Of a DNA stretch of 64,000 nucleotides, positions 8,688-16,764 are shown in pieces. The translations under genes were made by a program, and so were the position numbers. Within the stretch, counting starts at the first letter, position 1; each line of letters opens with the position of its first letter. Under the pieces are notes generated by a model. That model searched no databases and was not told where the DNA came from. It saw only the letters and a list, made by a program, of their open reading frames with translations. This DNA comes from Pseudomonas wuhanensis. GTDB taxonomy: Bacteria; Pseudomonadota; Gammaproteobacteria; Pseudomonadales; Pseudomonadaceae. The DNA lies in contig NZ_CP117430.1 of NCBI RefSeq assembly GCF_030687395.1, positions 2,666,001 through 2,730,000 of the forward strand, read 5' to 3'.

Positions 8688-9797
8688 GTGAGCGTCGACA
8701 TTGAATGCGTGGTGGTCGGGGCCGGTGTGGTCGGGCTGGCGGTGGCCAGGGCCCTGGCGCGGACCGGGCGAGAAGTGATTCTGGTCGAGGCGGACGAGGG
8801 GATTGGCGTGGGCATCAGCTCGCGCAACTCGCAAGTGATCCACGCCGGCATCTATTACCCGAACGGCAGTCTCAAGGCGCAATTGTGCGTGGAAGGCAGG
8901 CAACGGCTGTATGCCTTCTGCGATGAGCGCGGCGTCGATTACCAGCGTCTCGGCAAGCTGATCGTGGCCACCGATGACCACCAGCGCCATGCCTTGCAGG
9001 CATTGCTGGAGCAGGGCCGGCGCAACGGCGTCGATGACCTGCAATGGCTGGATGCCGGGCAGGCGCGGGCGCTTGAGCCGGCGTTGTCCTGCGTTGCCGC
9101 GCTTTGGTCGCCGTCCACTGGCATCGTCGATTCCCATGCCCTGATGCTGGCGCTCCAGGCAGATGCTGAAGCGTGCGGTACGTCGATAGCCTTTCACACG
9201 CCATTGGAATCGGCCCGTTGCACCGGGCACGGTTTCGAGCTGCACATGGGCGGCGCTCAGCCGATGACGTTGAGCTGTCGTCAGTTGATTAACTGCGCGG
9301 GATTGTCCGCGCCTGAAGTGGCGAGCCGGATCGAAGGTTTGCCGGCGCAGCACGTGCCCAAGGCCTGGCTGTGCAAGGGCAGTTACTTCAGTTTCAGTGG
9401 CCGGGCGCCGTTCCGGCATCTGGTTTACCCGGCACCGGAAAGCGCCGGGCTGGGCGTGCACATGACCCTGGATTTGGGCGGTCAGGCGCGTTTCGGGCCG
9501 GATGTCGAATGGGTCGAGCAAGTCGATTACCGCGTCGATCCCCGCCGTAGCGACAGTTTCTATCAGGCGATCCGGCGTTACTGGCCGGCGTTGCCCGATG
9601 ACAGCCTGCAACCGGCGTACAGCGGCATTCGCCCGAAAATCAGCGGGCCGAACGATCCGGCCGTCGACTTCGTCATCAGCGGTCCGGATGTGCATGGTGT
9701 GCCGGGGTTGGTCAACCTGTTCGGCATCGAATCTCCGGGGCTGACCAGTTGCCTGGCACTGGCCGAGCGGGTGGTGCAACGTCTGATCTTGGTTTAA
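8688..9797 (+). CDS. NAD(P)/FAD-dependent oxidoreductase, L-2-hydroxyglutarate oxidase-like
   Basis: A 369-residue FAD enzyme of the D-amino-acid-oxidase fold. The N-terminal dinucleotide-binding motif is [16 protein letters not shown], followed by [15 protein letters not shown]. This HAGIYY pattern is characteristic of the LhgO (YgaF) group, which oxidises L-2-hydroxyglutarate to 2-oxoglutarate. The C-terminal FAD contacts are [10 protein letters not shown] and [17 protein letters not shown] start at 8688 is preferred because GGAGG lies four bases upstream; an ATG five codons earlier has no such site. The gene is monocistronic. The exact 2-hydroxyacid substrate is inferred. Confidence 0.82.
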   Translation: MSVDIECVVVGAGVVGLAVARALARTGREVILVEADEGIGVGISSRNSQVIHAGIYYPNGSLKAQLCVEGRQRLYAFCDERGVDYQRLGKLIVATDDHQRHALQALLEQGRRNGVDDLQWLDAGQARALEPALSCVAALWSPSTGIVDSHALMLALQADAEACGTSIAFHTPLESARCTGHGFELHMGGAQPMTLSCRQLINCAGLSAPEVASRIEGLPAQHVPKAWLCKGSYFSFSGRAPFRHLVYPAPESAGLGVHMTLDLGGQARFGPDVEWVEQVDYRVDPRRSDSFYQAIRRYWPALPDDSLQPAYSGIRPKISGPNDPAVDFVISGPDVHGVPGLVNLFGIESPGLTSCLALAERVVQRLILV

Positions 9798-9944
9798 TTC
9801 GCGACGAGATCCTGTGTTCGCTATAGGTTTAATGTGGGAGCGGCTACAAGATCGCGTACGGCGTGACCGATGATCAGCGTTTACGATGCTGCCAGCCGCG
9901 AGGGCTATTCTTGGCAATGCGCCCATCTTCATGGGAGACCTCAG

Positions 9945-10451
9945 ATGATCAACGTACGCACTGCCCGCATGCTCGCCGATTACAGGCGCTGGGCCGATCA
10001 GCGACTCTTCGACAGCCTCATGGCGCTGCCACCGGAAGAGCTCAACCGCAAACGGGTGTCGGTGTTCAGCAACATCATCGGCACCTTGAACCATATCTAC
10101 GTGGTGGACTGCATTTGGCAAGCCCACCTGGAGGGCCGAGGGCACGACTTCAAAACCTCCCATAACCTGCTCCATACCGAACTCCCCGAGCTGCGAATGG
10201 CGCAACAGGAGATCGATCAATGGTTCTGTGGATGGAGCTCGGCCCAGACCGACGAGTCGCTGGATCAACCCATCGAATTCACCTCCGTCGCGGGGGAAAG
10301 CGGGGTCATGAGTGCCGGCGCGATGCTGTTGCATGTGGTCAACCACGCCAGTTATCACCGAGGCTGGGTGGTCCAGATGTACGTCGAGATTCCGGCCCTG
10401 CCGCCGATCACTGATCTGCCGGTGTTTCTGCGCGAGGTTCCTGGGTACTGA
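9945..10451 (+). CDS. DinB-like four-helix-bundle protein
   Basis: A 168-residue protein of the DinB/YfiT metalloenzyme-like superfamily. The three expected metal-ligand histidines are visible: one in TLNHIYVVD near residue 49 and two in VNHASYHRGWV near the C-terminal third (HxxxH). Members include thiol transferases and proteins of unknown role, so no substrate is proposed. The ATG at 9945 follows GGGAG, whereas the frame extends upstream without a signal. A REP pair follows at its 3' end. Confidence 0.8.
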   Translation: MINVRTARMLADYRRWADQRLFDSLMALPPEELNRKRVSVFSNIIGTLNHIYVVDCIWQAHLEGRGHDFKTSHNLLHTELPELRMAQQEIDQWFCGWSSAQTDESLDQPIEFTSVAGESGVMSAGAMLLHVVNHASYHRGWVVQMYVEIPALPPITDLPVFLREVPGY

Positions 10452-10489
10452 GTCGAGCCCCGCCAACTTCCCGGCCCAAACAAATCTCC

Positions 10490-10578
10490 TGTGGGAGCGG
10501 GCTTGCCCGCGATAGCGGAGTATCAGGCGACATATTTTTCTCTGTCAGGCCGCCATCGCGGGCAAGCCCGCTCCCACA
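10490..10578. repeat. REP pair (BIME)
   Basis: Two inverted REP units, GTGGGAGCGGGCTTGCCCGC and the complement ending CCCGCTCCCACA, lie between the convergent DinB-like gene and the sensor kinase and can form a large stem-loop. Confidence 0.9.
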
Positions 10579-10610
10579 TCTATGGTTATGTGTCAGTTCA
10601 GGTATTTGGG

Positions 10611-12005
10611 TCAGGCCTGAGGGATCAAGCTCTGCCGGCAATCGAGTACCAACAACGCGCCACCCAACTCGCTACTGCCCACTTCCAGCGTAAACCCATG
10701 CAGGCTGACAATCGCTGCGACGATCGACAACCCCAGCCCGAATCCGCTTTGCGGGTTTGCGCCCTCGGCGCGATAGAAACGCTGAAATACCGCCTCACGT
10801 TCGGCCAGCGCGATGCCGGGGCCGGAGTCGAGTACTTCAATCCGCGTATGCCCAGCGTCATTCACCCCACGCAAAATCACCTTGCCACCCGGCGGTGTGA
10901 ACTTGATCGAGTTGCTCAGTAAATTCGCCACGGCTTCGAACAGCAGCGCCCGGTCGCCGTTGAGTCGGGGCAGGGACTCGGGCAGTTGCAGTTCAAAGGT
11001 CAGCTCGCCTTCTTCGGCCAGCGGCAGATAAAAATCATGCAGTTCTTGCAGCAACGGCATCGGGTCCAGTTGCACGAAACCCGAACGGCGCTGGCGATCC
11101 TCCAGCTCGGAAATCCGTAGCAAGCCACGAAAGCGTGCCATCAAGGTATCGGCCTCGCCGAGCACCGAATCCAGTTGCACGGCCAGCGTCGAACCGTCAT
11201 CGGCCTGCTGCTGAATCCGGTACAGCTGCGCCCGCAGGCGCGTCAGTGGTGTGCGCAGGTCATGGGCGATGTTGTCGCACACGCCCTTGACCTCGTTCAT
11301 CAAGCGCTCGATGCGTTCGAGCATGGCGTTGACGATGGCGGCGAGCATGTCCAGCTCGTCACGGCGGTTGGACAGCGGCAGACGCCGGGTCAGGTCACCG
11401 GCGACGATGGCTTCGGCGCTGGCCTGGATCGCCCGGATCCGTCGCAGCGGGCGCCGTCTCAATAAATGCCAGCCGGCGATGCCGGGCAGAATGGTCAGCG
11501 ACACGCCCCACAGCAGCGCGCGCAGGATGATCCGGGTCACCGCAAACAGCGAACCGTTGTCCCGCACCAGTATCAGCCAACGTCCGTCCAGGGTCCGGGT
11601 CGCTACGGCATCGCAACTGTCGGTGGGCAGGGTCGGGTCGTCGGCGTCGACGCAGTCGCTGAGGATGTGAATCTTGCCGTCCAGCGGCAGGCCTTGAGGG
11701 ATCTGGCGCAAGGGGCCGCTGAGGTAGCGCTGCTGGTCATCGAACAGGCCATAGGCATCGATGCCGCGAATGTCGAAGGTCACGCTGGCGGCGAGGGCGT
11801 CCTCCAGTTGCTCGCCCTGGAAGCGAGAAAACAGATGCTGACGTTGCATCAACGAATGCTTGGCCAGGGTGTCCAGGTAGCTGGACACCTCGTAGTACAT
11901 GACGCCCATGAGAATCCCGCTCCAGGCCACGAACAGCGAACTGTAGAGCGCCAGCAAGCGGCTGCTGGAGGAGCGCCAGCCTTTAGAGGGGTTCAGCAAT
12001 GACAT
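10611..12005 (-). CDS. sensor histidine kinase
   Basis: A 464-residue membrane kinase. The first transmembrane helix is near residues 17-40, a periplasmic sensing region of about 120 residues follows, and the second helix lies near 155-185. Then come a HAMP linker, the dimerisation/phosphoacceptor helix with His near residue 247 (DNIAHDLRTPLTRL), and an HATPase domain with NLLSNSIKFT, the G1 box DSGPGIA and the G2 box GFGLGLSIV. The periplasmic domain contains two cysteines (SDCVDAD and TDSCDA) that may form a disulfide. It overlaps the end of the response regulator gene by 23 bases, so the two are translationally coupled. The signal is unknown. Confidence 0.92.
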   Translation of the reverse strand: MSLLNPSKGWRSSSSRLLALYSSLFVAWSGILMGVMYYEVSSYLDTLAKHSLMQRQHLFSRFQGEQLEDALAASVTFDIRGIDAYGLFDDQQRYLSGPLRQIPQGLPLDGKIHILSDCVDADDPTLPTDSCDAVATRTLDGRWLILVRDNGSLFAVTRIILRALLWGVSLTILPGIAGWHLLRRRPLRRIRAIQASAEAIVAGDLTRRLPLSNRRDELDMLAAIVNAMLERIERLMNEVKGVCDNIAHDLRTPLTRLRAQLYRIQQQADDGSTLAVQLDSVLGEADTLMARFRGLLRISELEDRQRRSGFVQLDPMPLLQELHDFYLPLAEEGELTFELQLPESLPRLNGDRALLFEAVANLLSNSIKFTPPGGKVILRGVNDAGHTRIEVLDSGPGIALAEREAVFQRFYRAEGANPQSGFGLGLSIVAAIVSLHGFTLEVGSSELGGALLVLDCRQSLIPQA

Positions 12006-12666
12006 AACCCGAGCCTCGCACCGTCCGAATCAGTGGGACTTTGCCTGGCGGGTCGATCTTTTTGCGCAGACGGCCGATGTGCACGTCGATCAGGTTGGTG
12101 CCAGGGTCGAAGTGATAACCCCAGACCTCTTCGAAAATCATCATCCGCGACAGAATCTGCCCGGTGTTGCGCATCAGAAATTCCAGCAACTTGTACTCGG
12201 TGGGCAACAGCGTCAGCAACTGGCTGTCGCGGCTGGCCTCGTGGCTGATCAGGTTCAGCTCCAGATCGGCCACACGCAATGTGGTGGCCTGGGCGGTCAC
12301 GGTGTTTTGCCGGCGCAGCAAGACTTCGACCCGGGCGGCCATTTCATCGGTGGCGAACGGTTTGGTCAGGTAATCGTCGCCGCCAGCGCGCAAGCCGCGA
12401 ACCCGTTCATCGACATCGGAGAGGGCGCTGATCATCAGGATCGGCGTGGCCACGCCCATGGTGCGCAGGGTGGTGACAATCGCCAGACCATCGAGCTCCG
12501 GCAGCATGCGGTCGAGGGTGATCAGGTCGTAGTCGCCGCTGACTGCACGCTCCAGGCCTTCACGGCCATTGTCGACCCAATCCACGTCGAGGCCGTGGCT
12601 ACTCAGTTCGGCGACGATTTCCCGGGCGGTCACAGCGTCGTCTTCGATGGTCAAGATGCGGGTCAT
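11983..12666 (-). CDS. OmpR-family response regulator
   Basis: A 227-residue two-domain regulator. The receiver has the acidic pair EDD at residues 8-10, phosphoacceptor Asp52 (LITLDRMLPE) and a lysine in YLTKPF. The C-terminal winged helix includes LLPTEYKLLEFLMRN and the recognition-helix region VDVHIGRLRKKID-like (here LIDVHIGRLRKKID). It is the first gene of a two-gene operon with the kinase downstream. The target genes are not evident from context. Confidence 0.93.
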   Translation of the reverse strand: MTRILTIEDDAVTAREIVAELSSHGLDVDWVDNGREGLERAVSGDYDLITLDRMLPELDGLAIVTTLRTMGVATPILMISALSDVDERVRGLRAGGDDYLTKPFATDEMAARVEVLLRRQNTVTAQATTLRVADLELNLISHEASRDSQLLTLLPTEYKLLEFLMRNTGQILSRMMIFEEVWGYHFDPGTNLIDVHIGRLRKKIDPPGKVPLIRTVRGSGYVIAEPL

Positions 12667-12874
12667 AGGGCTTGCCTGATTAGGTGTTCAAGACGTTGCG
12701 AGGCATTTTGCCAAGAAATGATCGATGGTTTTCTAAATAAAACTTCATGCAGGCACCATTTTGATCAATGCATAAAACCCGCCGATATGGCCGGCGTCTT
12801 GCAAACTGCATGACCCTGAGAAGTTCATTGGTTTCAACTAATTGAATTAGAACGATTTATTTGAGTGGGGCGTC

Positions 12875-12890
12875 TGGCACGTTGACTGCA
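12875..12890 (+). promoter_or_regulatory. sigma-54-type promoter
   Basis: TGGCACGTTGACTGCA matches the RpoN consensus TGGCACG-N4-TTGC at all but one position and keeps the required GG-N10-GC spacing. It lies 47 bases before the ATG at 12937. An enhancer-binding activator would be needed; none is adjacent. Confidence 0.6.
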
Positions 12891-12936
12891 CTTGCTCGTT
12901 TGACGAGTTGTAACACCTGCCTGGAGCACTACAACA

Positions 12937-13863
12937 ATGAACAGATCCTCTGATGGTTTTTATCCTGTCGCAGATGAGTTCAGCACGCTCTCGGGCGTGT
13001 CCTGGGCCGCTATCTTCGCCGGGGCCGTGGCGGCTGCGGCGTTGTCGCTGATTCTCGTACTGCTTGGTTTTGGTCTGGGTTTTTCGGCGGTGTCGCCGTG
13101 GGCCCATGAAGGCGTCAGCGCCAAGAGCCTGGGTATCTCGACGATTATCTGGCTGGCCTTTACCCAGATCGTGGCGTCCGGGCTCGGTGGCTACATCGCC
13201 GGTCGCCTGCGGGTGAGGTGGGCCTACCTGCACGGCGATGAGGTCTACTTCCGTGACACGGCCCATGGCTTCCTGGCCTGGTGTATCGCGACGCTGGTGA
13301 CCGCGACCCTGGTGGTCGGCTCGGTCAGCAACATCGTCAGCGGCGGCGTACAGGCCGGGGCCACGGTCGCCGGCGGTGCCACCAGCGCCATGACCCAGGC
13401 TGTCAGCGATGCCGACAGTGATCCGTACGGCTACTTTATCGACAGTCTGTTCCGCGATGATCGCCCGGTTGCTGTCAGCGATGACGCCGCCTACGGCATC
13501 GTCACCCGCATCTTCGCGCGCAGCCTGAGCAATGACGGCCAACTAGCGGTCGAGGATCGAGCCTATCTGGCGCAACTGATCGCCCAGCGGACCAACCTCA
13601 CGCAAGCGGACGCCGAGCGTCGTATCGATGAAGTCTATGCCCGCACCCAAAAAGCCGTGGCAGACGCCAAAATGGCTGCGGAACAGGCGGCCAAAGCCGC
13701 TGCCTTGACCGCGTTGTGGATGTTCGTCGCGCTGCTGGCCGGTGCATTTTTTGCCAGCCTTGCCGCGATCTTCGGCGGTCGTCGTCGGGATGCCGTGGAG
13801 TATTTGGAAACCGATGCCTACGTGACCACCACCACAACCACGACGCTGCCACCTGTTCGCTAA
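12937..13863 (+). CDS. polytopic membrane protein of unknown function
   Basis: A 308-residue inner-membrane protein. Hydrophobic segments are near residues 22-48, 66-92 and 105-140, followed by a charged, probably helical stretch of about 110 residues and a last hydrophobic segment near 255-280. The extreme C-terminus carries a run of seven threonines before LPPVR. Small and alanine/glycine residues dominate the first helices. No transporter or enzyme motif was recognised. GGAG precedes the ATG by about eleven bases. A 23-codon gene follows after 15 bases, then a terminator, so the two form a transcription unit behind the sigma-54-type promoter. Confidence 0.75.
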   Translation: MNRSSDGFYPVADEFSTLSGVSWAAIFAGAVAAAALSLILVLLGFGLGFSAVSPWAHEGVSAKSLGISTIIWLAFTQIVASGLGGYIAGRLRVRWAYLHGDEVYFRDTAHGFLAWCIATLVTATLVVGSVSNIVSGGVQAGATVAGGATSAMTQAVSDADSDPYGYFIDSLFRDDRPVAVSDDAAYGIVTRIFARSLSNDGQLAVEDRAYLAQLIAQRTNLTQADAERRIDEVYARTQKAVADAKMAAEQAAKAAALTALWMFVALLAGAFFASLAAIFGGRRRDAVEYLETDAYVTTTTTTTLPPVR

Positions 13864-13878
13864 CCCAGGAGAACCATC

Positions 13879-13950
13879 ATGCGCTCTTTATTGCTGTTCT
13901 TTCTTGGCGTACCGATCCCGATCATCATTCTGATTGCCTTGCTGACGTGA
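13879..13950 (+). CDS. 23-residue hydrophobic membrane peptide
   Basis: An ATG at 13879 with CAGGAG eight bases upstream opens 23 codons ending in TGA. The peptide is MRSLLLFFLGVPIPIIILIA followed by LLT, a single transmembrane helix with a VPIP kink. The strong ribosome binding site, in-operon position 15 bases after the membrane protein gene and immediate downstream terminator support real translation. It may be a small subunit or regulator of the preceding membrane protein; this is inference. Confidence 0.65.
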   Translation: MRSLLLFFLGVPIPIIILIALLT

Positions 13951-13970
13951 CCCCTTGAGGCACTTGCTTG

Positions 13971-14006
13971 CGCCGCTTTTATCTCAGATAGAAGCGGCGT
14001 TTTGCT
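13971..14006 (+). terminator. rho-independent terminator
   Basis: CGCCGCTT pairs with AAGCGGCG, with an inner TATCT/AGATA extension, and is followed by TTTTGCTTTT. It closes the membrane protein and 23-codon peptide unit. Confidence 0.8.
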
Positions 14007-14094
14007 TTTCGGATGCCCAAGCAGCGAGAATCGCCCCAGCGGGAGCACATCCGCCCCCACTATTAATGTTGTTTTGCCTGACAGGAGAAATACC

Positions 14095-14634
14095 TTGGAC
14101 AAAAAGGAAAGCAAACGGCAACTGGTGGCGATGCTCGAAAGCGGGCGCTCGAAGACCGAAATTTTCAAGACGCTGTCCGGCGGCGAGATCAAGGATCGGG
14201 TGCTGGCGTACTGGATCGGTGCCTATGCGGACCCCGCGCTGTGTCAGCGGCACTCCGGCAAGATCAAGACGTTACTTTTTCTGACGATTGCTCAAGCGTT
14301 GCTCGGTGCAGTCTTCGGGTTCTTCCTCGGCTCGATGATCGGGCCAGGTGCCACCGTGTTTTTCACCCTGTTTGCCGCAGGGGTGCCGCTGCTGTTCGCC
14401 TGGGGTTTTTACAAGAACGTTGCGCAGGCCTACACCATCTACGTGATCCTGTCCCTGAGCCAGTTTCCGCGAATGTTCCAGGGGTTTGAGGAGGATCCGC
14501 TGCTGACGCTCATTGGTGCCGCAATCAGTTTGGGCATGGTGTTTTTTGTCGCTTACCTCAAAACGCTGTTGTTCCCGGACCTGGGATTCCTGGGCTCGAA
14601 GAAGGTCAAAGGGCGCTACGTGTTTTCCAGCTGA
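14095..14634 (+). CDS. integral membrane protein of unknown function
   Basis: A 179-residue protein read from a TTG start at 14095, chosen because CAGGAG lies nine bases upstream and MDKKESKRQL gives a plausible cytoplasmic N-terminus. The upstream part of the frame crosses the terminator at 13971. The first 60 residues are soluble, with a helix-turn-like KRQLVAMLESGRSKTEIFKTL. Four hydrophobic segments follow between about 62 and 165, and the C-terminus is basic. No domain was recognised. A REP pair follows the gene. Confidence 0.65.
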   Translation: MDKKESKRQLVAMLESGRSKTEIFKTLSGGEIKDRVLAYWIGAYADPALCQRHSGKIKTLLFLTIAQALLGAVFGFFLGSMIGPGATVFFTLFAAGVPLLFAWGFYKNVAQAYTIYVILSLSQFPRMFQGFEEDPLLTLIGAAISLGMVFFVAYLKTLLFPDLGFLGSKKVKGRYVFSS

Positions 14635-14709
14635 TAACCGAAGCCGAGCGCGGGGCGGATCGGTTAGACGTGGTGCTGGAGCCTGACTTGAAGAAAATGG
14701 CCTGAGGAC

Positions 14710-14810
14710 GCCATCGCGAGCAGGCTCGCTCCCACAGGGGGTCTGTGTCGGATGCAGAAATATGAGATCGGTGGAGATCAATTGTGGGAGCGAGCCTGCT
14801 CGCGATGGGG
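14710..14810. repeat. REP pair (BIME)
   Basis: CCATCGCGAGCAGGCTCGCT and the inverted GTGGGAGCGAGCCTGCTCGC flank about 45 bases between convergent genes. Confidence 0.88.
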
Positions 14811-14831
14811 TCGGTACTGTCGCTGCATCTC

Positions 14832-15443
14832 TCAATCGATCGGCGTACCGACAAACACCTCAAGTCCCTCGGCATACTCTGTGAACGCGCTGATTCGCGG
14901 AAACTGCGTAGCCTGCACCTGATCCGGCACCACCAGGTTGGTAAAACTCCAGGCCACCGCCAGGGTAATCCCGTCCTGCGCAATCGAACCGTCGGTTTTC
15001 AACGGCTGTTTTTCCAGCTCCCGCTCCAGCGCCGAATACGCCGCGGCCAGTTGCCCTTCAACCCGTTCCACCCAAGGCGCGTACTGAATCTCCGCGGGCC
15101 GCAGGTTGCGTTCGTAGTAAAGCTGCACCGACTTTTCGCACGCTGCCAACGCCAGGCCAGTCAGCCGCAGCGAGCGCAAGCGTTGATCCAGATCGTCGGG
15201 TATCAGGCTTTTGCCCGGCGCGGCCAGAGCCTCCAGATAGTCGATGATCAGTGTCGAATCCATCAACACCTCGCCATCATCCAGCACCAGGGTCGGCGCC
15301 TTCACCACGGGGTTGATTTGCTGGAACTGCTCGAAGTTTCTGAACACCGAAACCGACTCGTGCTCCAGCGGTATGCCCAGGCATTTGGCGGAAATGGCGA
15401 CGCGCCGCACGTAGGGCGAATCCAGCATGCCGATCAGTTTCAT
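14832..15443 (-). CDS. glutathione S-transferase family protein
   Basis: A 203-residue protein with an N-terminal thioredoxin-like domain (MKLIGMLDSPYVRRVAISAK) and an all-helical C-terminal domain. The serine in LDSPYV is the likely glutathione-activating residue, and VKAPTLVLDDGEVLMDST contains the cis-proline and the acidic/serine contact with the gamma-glutamyl group. Length fits cytosolic bacterial GSTs. The substrate is unknown. It is adjacent to iolR on the same strand, 90 bases downstream, with no obvious link to inositol metabolism. Confidence 0.85.
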   Translation of the reverse strand: MKLIGMLDSPYVRRVAISAKCLGIPLEHESVSVFRNFEQFQQINPVVKAPTLVLDDGEVLMDSTLIIDYLEALAAPGKSLIPDDLDQRLRSLRLTGLALAACEKSVQLYYERNLRPAEIQYAPWVERVEGQLAAAYSALERELEKQPLKTDGSIAQDGITLAVAWSFTNLVVPDQVQATQFPRISAFTEYAEGLEVFVGTPID

Positions 15444-15533
15444 TGAGCCTCTCCTTCAGACGGTCCTTGGGGGATGGACAACCTTAGCTGAGGTTCAGCG
15501 ACCTGCAAACGGCCTCGCGCTAATCCTCAAAGG

Positions 15534-16454
15534 CTAATCCTCAAAGCCTACCTGCTCATGAATCTCATCAACCTTCAATTCCAGTCGATAAGCCACGGCG
15601 ATAAACAGCGCTTGGCACAGGCACAAGGTCGCACTCAACGAGCGGAAGGCAAACGAGCTGCCTTCGTTGACCAGCAGCACAGTGTTGGCGCGCTTGGCCA
15701 AAGGTGAAAGGTTGCTGTCGGTGATGATCAGGGTTTTCGCCTGATTGTGCTGGGCAATACGCAGGCAGTGCTGGGTTTCCTTGCCGTAGGGCGTGAAGCT
15801 GATGGCGATCACCAGGTCATTGGCGCGCACGCTGCGCATCTGCTCGCGGTAACTGCCGCCGAGGCCCGACACCAGGTGGATGCGCTTGTTGGTGTGTTGC
15901 AGGTTGTAGACCAGGTAATCGGCCACCGCGAATGAGCGGCGCACCCCGACCACATAGATGTTGTCGGCATTCACCACCAGGTCCACGGCCTTGTCGAAGG
16001 CCTGGTCATCGAGTTCCAGCCCCAGCCGCTCGATGCCCGACAGGGTGGCGTTGATGCACTCGCGCGCCAGATCGCCGCCGCTGGCTTTCTGCGACTTGTT
16101 GGCGATCATGCTGCGGATGCGTTGCTGGTAGTTCTGCACCGGCGTGGTTTTGTGGGTGTAGGCCTCACGGAACAGCGCCTGCATTTCGCTGAAACCGCTG
16201 AACCCGAAACGCTGGGAAAACCGCACGATGGCCGACGGGTGCACTTCGCATTCGCGGGCGATGTCGCTGATGCGGTCGACCATGATCCGGTCGCTCTGCT
16301 GGCTCATGTAGCTGGCGATGCGTTTGAGCTGGCGCGGCAGGCTTTCGTATTCATCGGTGATCAGCTGCAACAAACGCTCGGCATTGATCGGAGGGCTGGC
16401 GAGATCGCTGTCGGGCGTGCTCTCGGTCGTAGCCGGCTGATCGGTGCGGGACAT
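15534..16454 (-). CDS. iolR: RpiR/MurR-family transcriptional regulator of inositol catabolism
   Basis: A 306-residue regulator with an N-terminal RpiR helix-turn-helix domain of about 80 residues (ARECEVHPSAIVRFSQRFGF is the recognition region) and a C-terminal SIS sugar-phosphate-binding domain (VVGVRRSFAVADYLVYNL). It is divergent from iolC. RpiR-type IolR repressors of proteobacterial inositol genes respond to an inositol catabolite. The name here rests on family and neighbourhood. The ATG at 16454 follows AAGGATTCCTT. The last five codons plus stop are tandemly repeated just past the stop. Confidence 0.85.
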   Translation of the reverse strand: MSRTDQPATTESTPDSDLASPPINAERLLQLITDEYESLPRQLKRIASYMSQQSDRIMVDRISDIARECEVHPSAIVRFSQRFGFSGFSEMQALFREAYTHKTTPVQNYQQRIRSMIANKSQKASGGDLARECINATLSGIERLGLELDDQAFDKAVDLVVNADNIYVVGVRRSFAVADYLVYNLQHTNKRIHLVSGLGGSYREQMRSVRANDLVIAISFTPYGKETQHCLRIAQHNQAKTLIITDSNLSPLAKRANTVLLVNEGSSFAFRSLSATLCLCQALFIAVAYRLELKVDEIHEQVGFED

Positions 16455-16626
16455 AAGGAATCCTTCTGGCTTGTTCTTATAGAGATGACAGGCGGGTCAT
16501 CCCCTGACAATAGGTTGGCTGTGCGCAGTCTACAGGGTAGGCCGGAATAAAATCTTGAGCTTGCGGCCATCATCGGGTCTGCTGAAACGATGCACTGTGT
16601 CTGGAGCGCTTGTGTTGAAGTTTATT

Positions 16627-16640
16627 GGAAAAAATATTCC
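16627..16640. promoter_or_regulatory. putative IolR operator (GGAA-N6-TTCC)
   Basis: GGAAAAAATATTCC fits the GGAA-N6-TTCC palindrome reported for RpiR-type IolR in rhizobia. It lies in the 310-base region between divergent iolR and iolC, where an AT-rich stretch continues to about 16670. One site could control both genes. Confidence 0.5.
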
Positions 16641-16764
16641 ACGTAAAAAATATTTAGAATAATTATTGATTGTTCGGTCCCGGTCGTTTTAGTCTGCATC
16701 CACCAAGAGTGTTCGGCGCCTTCATCGCCCCGAACGCAGGCTGATAAAAATAACAGGAGCCAGC

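Noticed and set aside
8649..10466. A 605-codon open frame on the minus strand
   Set aside because: It lies opposite the FAD oxidoreductase and DinB-like genes, which have clear motifs; its composition is that of a shadow frame.
10490..10578. CRISPR-like repeat array formed by the many short palindromes
   Set aside because: The repeats are scattered singly or in inverted pairs, with no regular spacers and no cas genes; they are REP elements.
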